This document shows positions 7,401-16,039 of a DNA stretch of 64,000 bases, piece by piece (positions within the stretch are counted from its first letter, which is position 1; each line of letters opens with the position of its first letter). Below the pieces are notes generated by a model. It was not told the DNA's origin. It did no database searches and saw only the letters and a program-made list of their open reading frames with translations. The stretch comes from Hymenobacter sediminis (lineage in GTDB: Bacteria; Bacteroidota; Bacteroidia; Cytophagales; Hymenobacteraceae), in the NCBI RefSeq assembly GCF_003231285.1, contig NZ_QKNS01000001.1:1-64000 (forward strand), read 5' to 3'. Position numbers and translations under genes: made by a program.

Positions 7401-9386
7401 ATGCCTATCCTTCCGATGTCTTCTTCCTCGTCCACTAGCTTTTCTATTTCCATGGATACTGCCGCTGAACTACGGGCTGAGCGCCTCCCCACCACCATCT
7501 ACGCTGATTCTGAACAAGCCTCGGTGGCGGTAGCTAGGCAGATTGCCGAGCTTATCCGACAGAAAGCTGCCGCGGGTCAGATGTGCGTGCTGGGGCTGGC
7601 TACGGGCTCTACCCCTACCCGCCTCTATGAGGAGCTGGTTCGCCTACACCAGCAAGAAGGGCTTAGCTTCCGCAACGTCATCAGCTTTAATCTGGATGAG
7701 TACTACCCTATGCGTCCCGACTCGCTGCAGAGCTACGTCCGGTTTATGCACGAGTACTTGTTTGATCATCTCGACATTCTGCCCGAAAACATCCACATTC
7801 CGGATGGCACTATTGCCCAAGAGCAGGTAGCAGATTTTTGCCAGCGCTATGAGGAGCAGATTAAAGAGGCAGGCGGTATTGACCTGCAGGTGCTAGGGAT
7901 TGGCCGCACCGGCCATATTGGCTTCAATGAGCCGGGCTCTGGTGCTGGTTCCCGAACACGCCTAATAACTCTTGATCATATCACCCGCACCGATGCGGCC
8001 TCTGACTTTTACGGCGAAGAGAACGTGCCACGTCGGGCCCTTACGATGGGGGTAGGGACTATTCTGGAAGCGCATCGCATTGTGCTACTGGCCTGGGGCG
8101 AAGGCAAGGCCGCCGTGGTTAAGCGCATGGTGGAGGGCGACATGTCGGATTCAGTACCGGCTACCTACCTTCAGCAGCATAGCGCAGTGCAGGTAGTGTT
8201 GGATGAGGCTGCTAGTGCTGAGCTAACCCGGGTAAAAACACCATGGCTGGTAGGCAGCTCCCTGAACTGGCAAGATGCCGCTACGGTACGCAAGGCCGTT
8301 ACTTGGTTGGCTCGCACCCTGCAGAAGCCTATTCTGAAGCTTACAGACGAAGATTACAACGAAAACGGACTATCAGGCTTGCTGGCTGAATCAGGACTGG
8401 CGTATGATATCAACATCCGGGTATTCCGGCAGCTGCAACGCACCATAACGGGCTGGCCAGGCGGCAAACCCAACGCCGACGATACCGACCGACCAGAACG
8501 GGGAGCACCTTTCCCGAAGCGGGTTCTTATTTTCTCCCCCCACCCCGATGACGACGTTATTTCCATGGGCGGCACCTTACTGCGTCTGGTTGACCAGGGG
8601 CATGAAGTGCACGTAGCGTATCAGACCTCGGGCAACATTGCCGTTTTTGATGACGAAGCGGTTCGGTTTGCCGAGTTTGTGGCGGAGTACGATGAAGCCT
8701 TCCGGCTCGATGATCAACCAGCCGAAAGGCTGTACCGACGCGTAACTGATTTTCTGCGCCAGAAGCACCCCGGCCAGGTAGATTCCGCTGAGGTGCAGCA
8801 GATCAAGGGGCTGATCCGGCGCGGAGAAGCCAAAAGTGCTTGCCGCTATGCCGGGGTTCCGGATCAGAACGCGCACTTCATGGATTTGCCGTTTTATGAA
8901 ACCGGGCGGGTCCGCAAAAAGCCTATCGGCGAAGAGGATATTCGGCTGACGATGGAGCTGCTGGAACCAATACGCCCACACCAGGTGTACGCCGCCGGCG
9001 ACCTTTCCGACCCCCATGGCACGCACCGGGTATGTTTAGCCGCTGTTTTCGAAGCCATTCGCCGGCTGCAGGCGGCCCAGACTAGTTGGCTTGCGGAGTG
9101 CAGAGTGTGGCTCTACCGGGGCGCATGGCAGGAGTGGGACATCGACCAGATTGAAATGGCAGTGCCACTTTCCCCACAGGAGCTTACCCGTAAGCGCCGC
9201 GCTATCTTCAAGCACCAGTCGCAGAAAGACCGGCCTCTCTTCCCCGGGGCTGATCAGCGGGAGTTCTGGCAACGCGCCGAGGAGCGTAACCGGACCACGG
9301 CTCGCCTCTACGACCAACTGGGCTTGCCAGAATACGAAGGGATAGAAGCATTCGTGCGCTGGAAGTTTGAGCAGCCTTCCGCCTAA
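7401..9386 (+). CDS. nagB: Glucosamine-6-phosphate deaminase fused to LmbE/PIG-L domain
   Basis: The 661-residue protein carries an N-terminal NagB domain (about 25-300), with the catalytic-loop DEYYP near 98 and GIGRTGHIGFNEPGS near 165. A C-terminal PIG-L/LmbE deacetylase-like domain (about 370-610) has metal-binding HPDDD near 381 and a later DPHGTH. NagB converts glucosamine-6-phosphate to fructose-6-phosphate and ammonia, the step opposite to GlmS, also in this window. The long two-domain form occurs in Bacteroidota; the second domain might act on N-acetylated sugars, but that is not shown. The first residues are Ser-rich, and an internal ATG at residue 18 (MDTAAEL) is an alternative start. 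The gene is monocistronic. Confidence 0.93.
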   Translation: MPILPMSSSSSTSFSISMDTAAELRAERLPTTIYADSEQASVAVARQIAELIRQKAAAGQMCVLGLATGSTPTRLYEELVRLHQQEGLSFRNVISFNLDEYYPMRPDSLQSYVRFMHEYLFDHLDILPENIHIPDGTIAQEQVADFCQRYEEQIKEAGGIDLQVLGIGRTGHIGFNEPGSGAGSRTRLITLDHITRTDAASDFYGEENVPRRALTMGVGTILEAHRIVLLAWGEGKAAVVKRMVEGDMSDSVPATYLQQHSAVQVVLDEAASAELTRVKTPWLVGSSLNWQDAATVRKAVTWLARTLQKPILKLTDEDYNENGLSGLLAESGLAYDINIRVFRQLQRTITGWPGGKPNADDTDRPERGAPFPKRVLIFSPHPDDDVISMGGTLLRLVDQGHEVHVAYQTSGNIAVFDDEAVRFAEFVAEYDEAFRLDDQPAERLYRRVTDFLRQKHPGQVDSAEVQQIKGLIRRGEAKSACRYAGVPDQNAHFMDLPFYETGRVRKKPIGEEDIRLTMELLEPIRPHQVYAAGDLSDPHGTHRVCLAAVFEAIRRLQAAQTSWLAECRVWLYRGAWQEWDIDQIEMAVPLSPQELTRKRRAIFKHQSQKDRPLFPGADQREFWQRAEERNRTTARLYDQLGLPEYEGIEAFVRWKFEQPSA

Positions 9387-9428
9387 GGCCAGGGGTAGGC
9401 ACTTGCATCAGTGGCTGCGCTGTGTGGC

Positions 9429-10628
9429 TTATTTATTCTGTAGAATACCTTCTTCGGATATGGGGAAGGTGTTCTGCTTTTTCTCGGGCGCACATACTTC
9501 GTCGCGTACTTGCTCCGCGAAGCGGTAGCCCTGTACTACTGCCCGTCGGAAAAACTCGCAGGCTTCGGTGGCATTGCCTTCCTGCTGTGCTATGCGCCCT
9601 AACAAAAAGTAGACTTGGCCCTGCCGAGGGTAGGTTGCCAGTACCTGCCAGTAATCGGCGCGGGCGGCCCGAAGGTCCTGCTGCTTATAGCTGGCCAGCC
9701 CTCGGTACAACAACAGCCGCGCTACCACATAAGCTGGTTGGTTCTGAGTGTACTGTAGGCCAACATCAAAGTCGCGGTGGGCGGCAGCGTAGCGGTGGGT
9801 CAAAAGCAGGGCCTCGCCTCGCAGAAGCCGCGCCCGAGCCAAGGTAGAATCTTGCCTCAGCGCCTGGCTGGCCGTAACTTCTACCAAATCGGGGCGTTGC
9901 TGCCCCCGGTAGCACTGGCTCAAGCGAAGGAGCAGTTGAGCACGAGCCGCGGGCATTGTGGTTTCGGCCAGAGCGGCACGGTAGTCGGCAGCGGCGGCCT
10001 TGGGATTATGGTAGAACAGTTCTTCTATTTCGCCCCGCCGACGTAGGGCATCAGCATAGCCGGGCCGGAATTCAATGGCTTCCGAGAAAAAGCTGTGTGC
10101 GGCGCTCCACTCGTGTCGAGTGTAAGCTTCCAGCCCATATTGGTAGTTGCTGGAGGCAGTCACGCGGTACATTGATACACGTACCGAAACGATAAAGAGC
10201 ACAATACCAGCTACCAGCAACAGAATAAGCCGTAAGTCGCGCCGCGTAAACCGAATGCGTTGCTTTGGGATGGGTCGGTAATGCCGCTCATAAGAGCCCG
10301 CCGGGCGCCGGGTCCGCATGGGGGCCGCAGGTGGTGGCATGGGCACTCCATACACGTGTTGGCCTTGGTTCCGAAACTGCTGTTGCCGGCGTGCTTCCTC
10401 GGCCCGGCGGGCGGCTACCTGTAGCTGGAAGTCGTACTGTGCCCGGCGGCTAGGGTCGCCCAGCACCTGATAAGCTGCTGCTACCGCTTTAAATAAGTCT
10501 TCGTACAGGGGGCTGCCCCCGTGCTTATCAGGGTGGTATTTTACGGCCAGCTGCTTATACGCCAACTTTATTTCGCGTGCGGTAGCGGTGGCAGCAATTC
10601 CAAGTACCTGATAATGATTCTGGCTCAA
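9429..10628 (-). CDS. DnaJ-domain membrane protein with TPR repeats
   Basis: The 399-residue protein begins with a J domain (about 4-70, HPD at 32-34), which recruits and stimulates a DnaK-type Hsp70. A Gln/Arg/Pro-rich linker and a single membrane helix (about 130-150, LRLILLLVAGIVLFIVSV) follow. The rest (about 165-385) is a run of TPR helices with repeats such as YADALRRRGEIEELF and AYVVARLLLYRGLASY. It lacks the zinc-finger and C-terminal domains of true DnaJ and is therefore a specialised co-chaperone. Topology suggests a cytoplasmic J domain and a TPR region on the far side of the inner membrane. Client unknown. Confidence 0.85.
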   Translation of the reverse strand: MSQNHYQVLGIAATATAREIKLAYKQLAVKYHPDKHGGSPLYEDLFKAVAAAYQVLGDPSRRAQYDFQLQVAARRAEEARRQQQFRNQGQHVYGVPMPPPAAPMRTRRPAGSYERHYRPIPKQRIRFTRRDLRLILLLVAGIVLFIVSVRVSMYRVTASSNYQYGLEAYTRHEWSAAHSFFSEAIEFRPGYADALRRRGEIEELFYHNPKAAAADYRAALAETTMPAARAQLLLRLSQCYRGQQRPDLVEVTASQALRQDSTLARARLLRGEALLLTHRYAAAHRDFDVGLQYTQNQPAYVVARLLLYRGLASYKQQDLRAARADYWQVLATYPRQGQVYFLLGRIAQQEGNATEACEFFRRAVVQGYRFAEQVRDEVCAPEKKQNTFPISEEGILQNK

Positions 10629-10773
10629 ACTAGATCAGTATATAGTAAAAGTACGGCAATTTTCAGACACAGCGGCCGCTTTTCCGTAAGAAAAGGCTGT
10701 TCGCAAAACCGGCTCTGCCAGGGCTTTCGGACCTGTTCATCTGTAACATTGTTCCTCGTCAAAATCCTCCCCC

Positions 10774-11160
10774 ATGGGCCTGTTCTCCACCGAAGACGAT
10801 GCCACCAAAACGCCCCGCACCGATAATCTGATGGGCAACTTGATGGGCTACCTCGATACTCGTATTGATCTGGTACGCCTTGAAACGCAAGAAAAAGTAA
10901 AAACTGCCTTCGTAGGTACTGTGCACGGGGTAACCCTGGGCGTAATCGGGCTGATGTTCTTTCTTTTCCTGAATATTTTCCTTGGGTTGCTACTAAACGA
11001 CGTGCTTGATAGCCCCTACTGGGGTTTTGGCATCGTAGCCGGTTTCTACCTAGTGCTACTCGTCATCTTTGTGATTGGAGTAGATAAGAAGCTGTTCCAG
11101 GGCCTAGCCGATAAGCTCCTGAATAACACGATTTATAAATCTGATAAACGCCAAGCCTAA
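10774..11160 (+). CDS. Phage-holin-family (DUF1469-like) small membrane protein
   Basis: A 128-residue protein with an amphipathic N-terminal region (YLDTRIDLVRLETQEKVKTA) followed by two membrane helices (about 45-70 and 80-105) and a charged tail. This is the layout of the DUF1469/putative-holin superfamily, which is mostly chromosomal and not involved in phage lysis. It is followed after 8 bases by the next gene and then by GGGP synthase, so the three are probably one transcript. A role at the membrane, perhaps linked to lipid metabolism through its neighbour, is only inferred. Confidence 0.75.
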   Translation: MGLFSTEDDATKTPRTDNLMGNLMGYLDTRIDLVRLETQEKVKTAFVGTVHGVTLGVIGLMFFLFLNIFLGLLLNDVLDSPYWGFGIVAGFYLVLLVIFVIGVDKKLFQGLADKLLNNTIYKSDKRQA

Positions 11161-11168
11161 CCCCTCGT

Positions 11169-11909
11169 ATGGCCGATCTGCATAACCCGCTGTTTGAAGA
11201 TGAAAAAGAGTTTCTGGAGCGCCAGAAGCTGGAATATGAGCGCGCCCTGTTGGGCGAGGTCGAAGGAATTAAAGCCAAAACCCAGGTTGTCAGCAAGTAC
11301 GTAGCTATTGGAGCTGGTGTACTAGGTGGCGTTTGGTTGCTGTCGAAAGCCTTTGGTGGAAAAAAAAAGTCCGCCGCTCTCCAAAACGATAATGAGTACC
11401 GCCGCCATCAGCTGAAAAGTGCTACCCCTCCGCGCCGGTCAAAGGCTTCGACGGCCGTTGATACGGCTGTGGCCGATGACTTAGGGTTTGGCACCAATCA
11501 CCATCACTACGACCGAGGCAATACCCATCCTCATTCGGAGCGGGCCCACATTGCCCCCGATGTGTACCACACCGACGCTGATCCGTTCCAGCCGCTAGGG
11601 TTCGATGAGTCGTCGGCTTACCGCTCCCTACCCGTGTCGCGGCCCTCAACCCACACCACTGCCGATGGCTCGTCGATGCTGGCGTCCGTGATAAAGGCAT
11701 TTCTGCAGTCGGATACCGGCAAGCTGCTGGTAGCTCAAGCTTCCGCGGTGCTGATGGCATATGTAGCGAAGAAGGCCAGTGAGTATTTGCCTGTGCTTAA
11801 AAATCCCGACCTTGCATCTTCGGGCCCGGTTCAGACCGAACCCGAAACCAAGGATATCGAGTTTACTTACCACCACGACGACGCGGATGCGCCTCACCAG
11901 CCTGTATGA
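11169..11909 (+). CDS. Hypothetical single-pass membrane protein
   Basis: A 246-residue protein: acidic N-terminal helix (about 1-40, FLERQKLEYERALLGEVEG), one membrane helix (about 42-62, YVAIGAGVLGGVWLLSKAF), a long hydrophilic His/Asp/Ser-rich region (65-170) and a hydrophobic helix near 178-205. This resembles companions of DUF1469 proteins such as YqjD/YqjE-type ribosome- or membrane-associated factors, but the match is weak. It is coupled to its neighbours: 8 bases after the holin-like gene, and its end overlaps the GGGP synthase start by 23 bases. Function unknown. Confidence 0.7.
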   Translation: MADLHNPLFEDEKEFLERQKLEYERALLGEVEGIKAKTQVVSKYVAIGAGVLGGVWLLSKAFGGKKKSAALQNDNEYRRHQLKSATPPRRSKASTAVDTAVADDLGFGTNHHHYDRGNTHPHSERAHIAPDVYHTDADPFQPLGFDESSAYRSLPVSRPSTHTTADGSSMLASVIKAFLQSDTGKLLVAQASAVLMAYVAKKASEYLPVLKNPDLASSGPVQTEPETKDIEFTYHHDDADAPHQPV

Positions 11910-12657
11910 TACGTTAAGCAACCGCCGGATGCACGGCCAGAAGTCTCTGGCCGTTCTGCTGGACCCGGATAATTTAGATGAGGCTGCTTGCCGGCAGGTG
12001 CTGGAGCTAAGCGAGCAACATACCGTAGATTACTTTTTTGTGGGCGGCAGCTTGGTGATGAATTCTCGCCAGGCTGCCCTCATTCGTTTTATCAAGAGCC
12101 GCTCGGCCGTGCCCGTGCTGCTTTTTCCCAGCCACAGCCTGCACCTCGATGATCAGGCCGACGGCATTCTGCTCTTGTCCCTAATTTCGGGACGCAACCC
12201 GGATTTCCTGATCGGGCAGCACGTAATTGCCGCGCCTCTGCTACGTCAGAGCAATCTGCAGATTCTGCCCACCGGCTACATGCTAGTAGATACCGGTCGT
12301 CAGACGACAGCCAGCTACATCAGTGGTACTACCCCCCTCCCCTACGACAAACCCAGCATTGCAGCCTGTACCGCTATGGCTGGCGAGCAGCTGGGCCTGC
12401 GCCTTATGTATCTCGATGGGGGTAGCGGCGCCTTGTACCCCGTAGCAGCAGCTACTATCAGGGCCGTGCGCCAGGCCGTGGATGTCCCTCTGATTGTAGG
12501 TGGGGGCATCAATACCATAGAAAAGGCACAAGCGGCCCTCACTGCCGGCGCCGACGTCATTGTTATCGGCAACCAGATTGAAAAATCGCCCGAATTTCTG
12601 GCCGATATGTCGCGCGTAGTACGCAGCTTCAACCAGACCCAGGTTCTCTCTAAATAA
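11887..12657 (+). CDS. Geranylgeranylglyceryl phosphate synthase family (PcrB/GGGPS)
   Basis: A 256-residue TIM-barrel protein. Motifs of the family are visible: KSLAVLLDPDN near the N-terminus, FVGGSLVM, LFPSHSL, YLDGGSGA, and phosphate-binding VGGGINT and VIGNQIEK near the end. Members join sn-glycerol-1-phosphate to a prenyl diphosphate; Bacteroidota carry their own group, whose physiological lipid is poorly known. The start at 11887 (MRLTSLYD) is chosen because the longer open frame adds a Thr-rich segment that merely mirrors the preceding gene. It overlaps that gene by 23 bases, suggesting translational coupling. Confidence 0.88.
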   Translation: MRLTSLYDTLSNRRMHGQKSLAVLLDPDNLDEAACRQVLELSEQHTVDYFFVGGSLVMNSRQAALIRFIKSRSAVPVLLFPSHSLHLDDQADGILLLSLISGRNPDFLIGQHVIAAPLLRQSNLQILPTGYMLVDTGRQTTASYISGTTPLPYDKPSIAACTAMAGEQLGLRLMYLDGGSGALYPVAAATIRAVRQAVDVPLIVGGGINTIEKAQAALTAGADVIVIGNQIEKSPEFLADMSRVVRSFNQTQVLSK

Positions 12658-12706
12658 GCAGAACAGTGGCCAACCCGCCTTGCGGCGAAGCTATTTTGTC
12701 TTGGCC

Positions 12707-12768
12707 CTACCCCTATCAAAGCAGAAAAGCCCCGTGTAAACGGGGCTTTTCTGCTTTGATAGGGGTAG
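12707..12768. terminator. Long perfect palindrome, bidirectional terminator
   Basis: Two exactly complementary 29-base arms (12707-12735 and 12740-12768) flank a 4-base loop gtaa. The core ccccgt/acgggg plus adjoining A and T runs makes a terminator for both the GGGP synthase gene and the converging AraC gene. The perfect pairing extends well past what termination needs, and both ends carry the CTACCCC/GGGGTAG word discussed in the findings. Confidence 0.85.
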
Positions 12769-12779
12769 TAAACTTATAG

Positions 12780-13703
12780 TTAGATGTTCATGGCCGACTC
12801 GCGGCGGCGCATCTTTCCGGCTGGAATGCCAAACATCATTTTGAAGCGGCGGCAGAAGTAAGCTGTGTCCTTGTAGCCCACTTCCTTTCCAATGTCGCGG
12901 ATGCTTTTCTTGGTCGTGCGGAGCAGGAACACGGCGCGTTCCATACGCTGGTATTCAATATAGTCCTGCGGGTTAATGCCGGTCAGCATCTTGAAGTACT
13001 GGCCTACATAGTCCTCGCTCACATTTGCCACGCCCGACAGTACTTTATTCGACAGGTCGCCACCGATGTTCTCCTTAATGTAGTTGAACAGGTCGATGAG
13101 GCGAGGGTCTTTGAAGTAGGTGCTGTTAGTAGCCAGCTGCTCCACGAACATCTTGTTTTTCAAGATGTAGCGCACAATTTCCACCACAATGTTCTCGGTG
13201 TAGATTGTGATGAGCCGCTCCCGGCCTGGCAGTTCCTGCAGGCTTTCTTCTACTACCTTAATCACTAGGTTAGCCAGCTTGGAATTTCCTGTGATCAGGA
13301 AAGCCGGCACGTCCAGCGAAGCAAAGAAGTTCACGGAATCGAACACCTTGGCTTCAAAGCTTACAAACGAGTGACTCTCCTCCGCGTCACCGATCAAGTC
13401 CAGATCGGAGTTGGAGTGAAAGAACTTGTCCTTGTTAGTAATCAGGTCGTCGTTGGTGATGCTCTTATTCGAAGACTCGCCGTAGGTCACCTTGGTAGCC
13501 CGGCCACCTGGAATGAACAGCATTTCGCCTTCCTCAACTACTTGATCTTCATCACCGAACGAAATACGTCCTTTGTGAAGCAGAATCAGGTTGTTTCCTA
13601 CGTCGTAAGAGTTGCGCACCGTAAAGGGCTGTTGCAACACTAGGTTTTTCGCCTTGATGTACCTTACACCCAGCGACTCAATCACTTTATTATAATCTTC
13701 CAT
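12780..13703 (-). CDS. AraC-family transcriptional regulator
   Basis: A 307-residue protein. Residues about 15-80 look like a cupin-type sensing barrel (LILLHKGRISFGDED, GEMLFIPGGRATKV), about 100-190 are mixed, and the C-terminal 100 residues form the double-HTH DNA-binding domain (VSEDYVGQYFKMLTG and IRDIGKEVGYKDTAYFCRRFK). It is on the same strand as, and downstream of, an acyl-CoA dehydrogenase gene, but a terminator sits between them. The ligand cannot be read from sequence. The high sequence regularity and lack of an effector-gene neighbour suggest a global or housekeeping regulator rather than a local sugar regulator. Confidence 0.88.
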   Translation of the reverse strand: MEDYNKVIESLGVRYIKAKNLVLQQPFTVRNSYDVGNNLILLHKGRISFGDEDQVVEEGEMLFIPGGRATKVTYGESSNKSITNDDLITNKDKFFHSNSDLDLIGDAEESHSFVSFEAKVFDSVNFFASLDVPAFLITGNSKLANLVIKVVEESLQELPGRERLITIYTENIVVEIVRYILKNKMFVEQLATNSTYFKDPRLIDLFNYIKENIGGDLSNKVLSGVANVSEDYVGQYFKMLTGINPQDYIEYQRMERAVFLLRTTKKSIRDIGKEVGYKDTAYFCRRFKMMFGIPAGKMRRRESAMNI

Positions 13704-13794
13704 CTTTGACGGGCATTTAAAAGCTTAAGCTTGGGCAAAGAAATAGTACCCCGCACTTAGGTAATGCAAAATAACATATAAAAATTCACACAAA

Positions 13795-13829
13795 CACAAA
13801 ACCCAGCCTAAAAAGGGCTGGGTTTTGTG
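13795..13829 (-). terminator. Terminator of the acyl-CoA dehydrogenase gene
   Basis: Perfect 14-base arms cacaaaacccagcc and ggctgggttttgtg around a 7-base loop, with A/T runs on both sides, just past the stop at 13861. Confidence 0.85.
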
Positions 13830-13860
13830 CAATACTTCTGAATTTTAGGCAATTCAAAAT

Positions 13861-15000
13861 TTATTTTAAGATTTCACGAGAGATTACAATTTTCTGAATC
13901 TCAGAAGTTCCCTCGTAAATCTGGGTGATTTTGGCGTCGCGCATGAGCCGCTCTACGTGGTATTCTTTCACGAAACCGTAGCCGCCGTGAATCTGCACAG
14001 CTTCCACAGAAGCGTCCATGGCCGTTTTGGAAGCGAATAGCTTCGCCATAGCGCCCGACTTGGCATAGTCGCGGTGGGCATCTTTGTCGGCAGCAGCCTG
14101 CAGGCACAGCAAACGAGCCGCATCAATGTTGGTAGCCATATCAGCCAGCTTGAACTGAATAGCCTGATGCTGAGAAATCGGCACACCGAATGCTTTGCGC
14201 TCCTTGGAGTATTTTAGCGCTAATTCATAGGAACCTGAAGCAATACCCAGCGCCTGCGCCGCAATGCCAATCCGCCCGCCGGCCAATACCTGCATAGCGA
14301 ACTTGAAGCCGAAACCATCTTCCCCGATGCGGTTAGCCTTGGGCACCTTCACGTCGTTGAACAGCAGCGAGCAAGTATCGGAGCCTCGAATGCCCAGCTT
14401 ATTCTCTTTGGGGCCGGTCTGGAAGCCTTCCATGCCTTTCTCCACGATGAGCACATTGATACCGCGGTGCTTCAGCTCGGGGTTGGTCTGGGCTACTACC
14501 AAGTACACCGAAGCTGTAGTACCGTTGGTAATCCAGTTTTTAGTGCCGTTCAAGAGGTAGTAGTCACCTTTGTCCTCAGCGGTAGTTTGCTGGCTGGTAG
14601 CGTCAGAACCAGCTTCCGGCTCCGACAAAGCAAAAGCGCCGATGATTTCACCTGTGGTCAGACGGGTAAGGTACTTCTGCTTCTGCTCTTCGGTGCCGTA
14701 TTTCTCCAGGCCCCAGCACACCAGTGAGTTATTTACTGACATGATAACGGAGCAAGAAGCATCAACTTTGCTGATTTCCTCCATGGCTAGCACATAGCTT
14801 ACGGTATCCATGCCGCCGCCACCGTACTCCGGGCTTACCATCATACCGAGGAAGCCTAGCTCCCCCATTTTCTTGATCTGCTCAGCAGGAAATTTCTGAT
14901 GTTCGTCGCGTTCAATAACGCCAGCCCATAGTTCACTTTGGGCAAAATCGCGGGCAGCGGCCTGAACGGCCAATTGTTCTTCGGTGAGCTGGAAATCCAT
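13861..15000 (-). CDS. Acyl-CoA dehydrogenase
   Basis: A 379-residue flavoprotein of standard length. The N-terminal helical domain (MDFQLTEEQLAVQ), the central beta domain with ALSEPEAGSDA and NGTKNWITNG, and the C-terminal domain ending in QIYEGTSEIQK are all present; the Glu in YEGTSEI is the expected catalytic base position of short/medium-chain enzymes. It oxidises acyl-CoA to trans-2-enoyl-CoA and passes electrons to an electron-transfer flavoprotein. It resembles butyryl/short-chain enzymes most, but chain-length preference cannot be fixed. It is transcribed alone. Confidence 0.93.
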   Translation of the reverse strand: MDFQLTEEQLAVQAAARDFAQSELWAGVIERDEHQKFPAEQIKKMGELGFLGMMVSPEYGGGGMDTVSYVLAMEEISKVDASCSVIMSVNNSLVCWGLEKYGTEEQKQKYLTRLTTGEIIGAFALSEPEAGSDATSQQTTAEDKGDYYLLNGTKNWITNGTTASVYLVVAQTNPELKHRGINVLIVEKGMEGFQTGPKENKLGIRGSDTCSLLFNDVKVPKANRIGEDGFGFKFAMQVLAGGRIGIAAQALGIASGSYELALKYSKERKAFGVPISQHQAIQFKLADMATNIDAARLLCLQAAADKDAHRDYAKSGAMAKLFASKTAMDASVEAVQIHGGYGFVKEYHVERLMRDAKITQIYEGTSEIQKIVISREILK

Positions 15001-15212
15001 GCAGTAAGAAAAGGGTGGGGTGGGAAAAGCGTCAAAGAAACCAAAGCGTAAATTCGCTGAGGAGCCTCAAAATTAACTGACTAGTTTGCACATTTTGCAG
15101 ACAGGCCGCAATTTTTTAGTAGGCTAGCAGAATAATGCAACCGCCGGATTTTTCGTTTCCCGAGTAGCCGAGTTTTCAGTTATTCAATAGGCTTAGCAAC
15201 CACTATTCTATT

Positions 15213-15258
15213 AAAAATAAAGCCGCCGCTCCTTATCAGAAGCGGCGGCTTTATTTTT
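15213..15258 (-). terminator. Terminator of the pan/rfaE2/Zn-peptidase cluster
   Basis: Perfect 18-base arms (15213-15230 and 15241-15258) with core agccgccgct and a 10-base loop, flanked by A and T runs. It lies 15 bases from the stop of the Zn-peptidase gene. Confidence 0.9.
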
Positions 15259-15272
15259 ATAATGAAGTCGTG

Positions 15273-15971
15273 TTAGCGACGGTCGCGGCTGCCCATAAAC
15301 AGGCTCACGTAGTAAAGAAGGGTAGCCAATGAACTGATGGCGGCTACCACATAGGTCATGGCGGCCCACCAGAGGGCATCTTTAGCCATAGCGTGCTCCT
15401 GCGGAGTTACAATGCCACGCTTATCAATCCAGGCCAGGGCCCGCTTCGAAGCATCAAATTCAACTGGCAGAGTCACGAAGGAAAACAGGGTAGTAAGCGA
15501 GAACAGCACAATACCTAAACCCAGGGGGTAGGGCGTAGTCCGGAGCATCAGCACCCCAATCAGCAGCACGAAAGGCATGAAGCGCGACACGGCGCTTAGG
15601 GCCGGCACCATAGCTGAGCGGAATTGCAAGGCACTATAGGCGGTGGCGTGCTGTACGGCATGGCCACATTCGTGGGCGGCTACGGCCGCGGCCGCGGCGC
15701 TACGCTCGGCATACACTGCTTCGCTTAGGTTCACGGTTTTGTCGGCGGGGTTGTAGTGGTCGGTCAGGCGCCCTTCGGTGCTGATAACCCGCACATCGGT
15801 AATACCGTGGTCGGCCAGCATCAGCTCAGCAATCTGCTTGCCCGAAAGGCCCGACTGCAGCCCGATCTGAGAGTATTGACTGAACTTACTGCGTAACCGC
15901 CATTGAATCAACCATCCGGCTACCATAGCCAGAATGATGATAAAGTAAATGGGGCTTGAACTGTAGTACAT
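15273..15971 (-). CDS. Neutral zinc metallopeptidase, YugP-like (Zn_peptidase_2)
   Basis: A 232-residue membrane protein: N-terminal helix (SPIYFIIILAMVAGWLI), a soluble segment with the zinc-binding HECGH motif (AAHECGHAVQHATAY), then three hydrophobic segments. This matches the YugP family of membrane zinc metallopeptidases. Its substrate is not known. The start at 15971 (MYYSSSPIYF) is preferred over an in-frame ATG at 16001 because it gives a standard membrane N-terminus. It is the last gene of the leftward panC-panD-flippase-rfaE2 run. Confidence 0.88.
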   Translation of the reverse strand: MYYSSSPIYFIIILAMVAGWLIQWRLRSKFSQYSQIGLQSGLSGKQIAELMLADHGITDVRVISTEGRLTDHYNPADKTVNLSEAVYAERSAAAAAVAAHECGHAVQHATAYSALQFRSAMVPALSAVSRFMPFVLLIGVLMLRTTPYPLGLGIVLFSLTTLFSFVTLPVEFDASKRALAWIDKRGIVTPQEHAMAKDALWWAAMTYVVAAISSLATLLYYVSLFMGSRDRR

Positions 15972-16039
15972 AGGGAAAGAGATTAGAAGTGATGGGGCCA
16001 ACTGCAGGAAGCGGCAGCATCATCTTCCTACCCTCTTCC

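Noticed and set aside
10774..11160. Prophage remnant, from the holin-family hit
   Set aside because: No lysin, capsid, tail or integrase genes nearby; the family is usually chromosomal.
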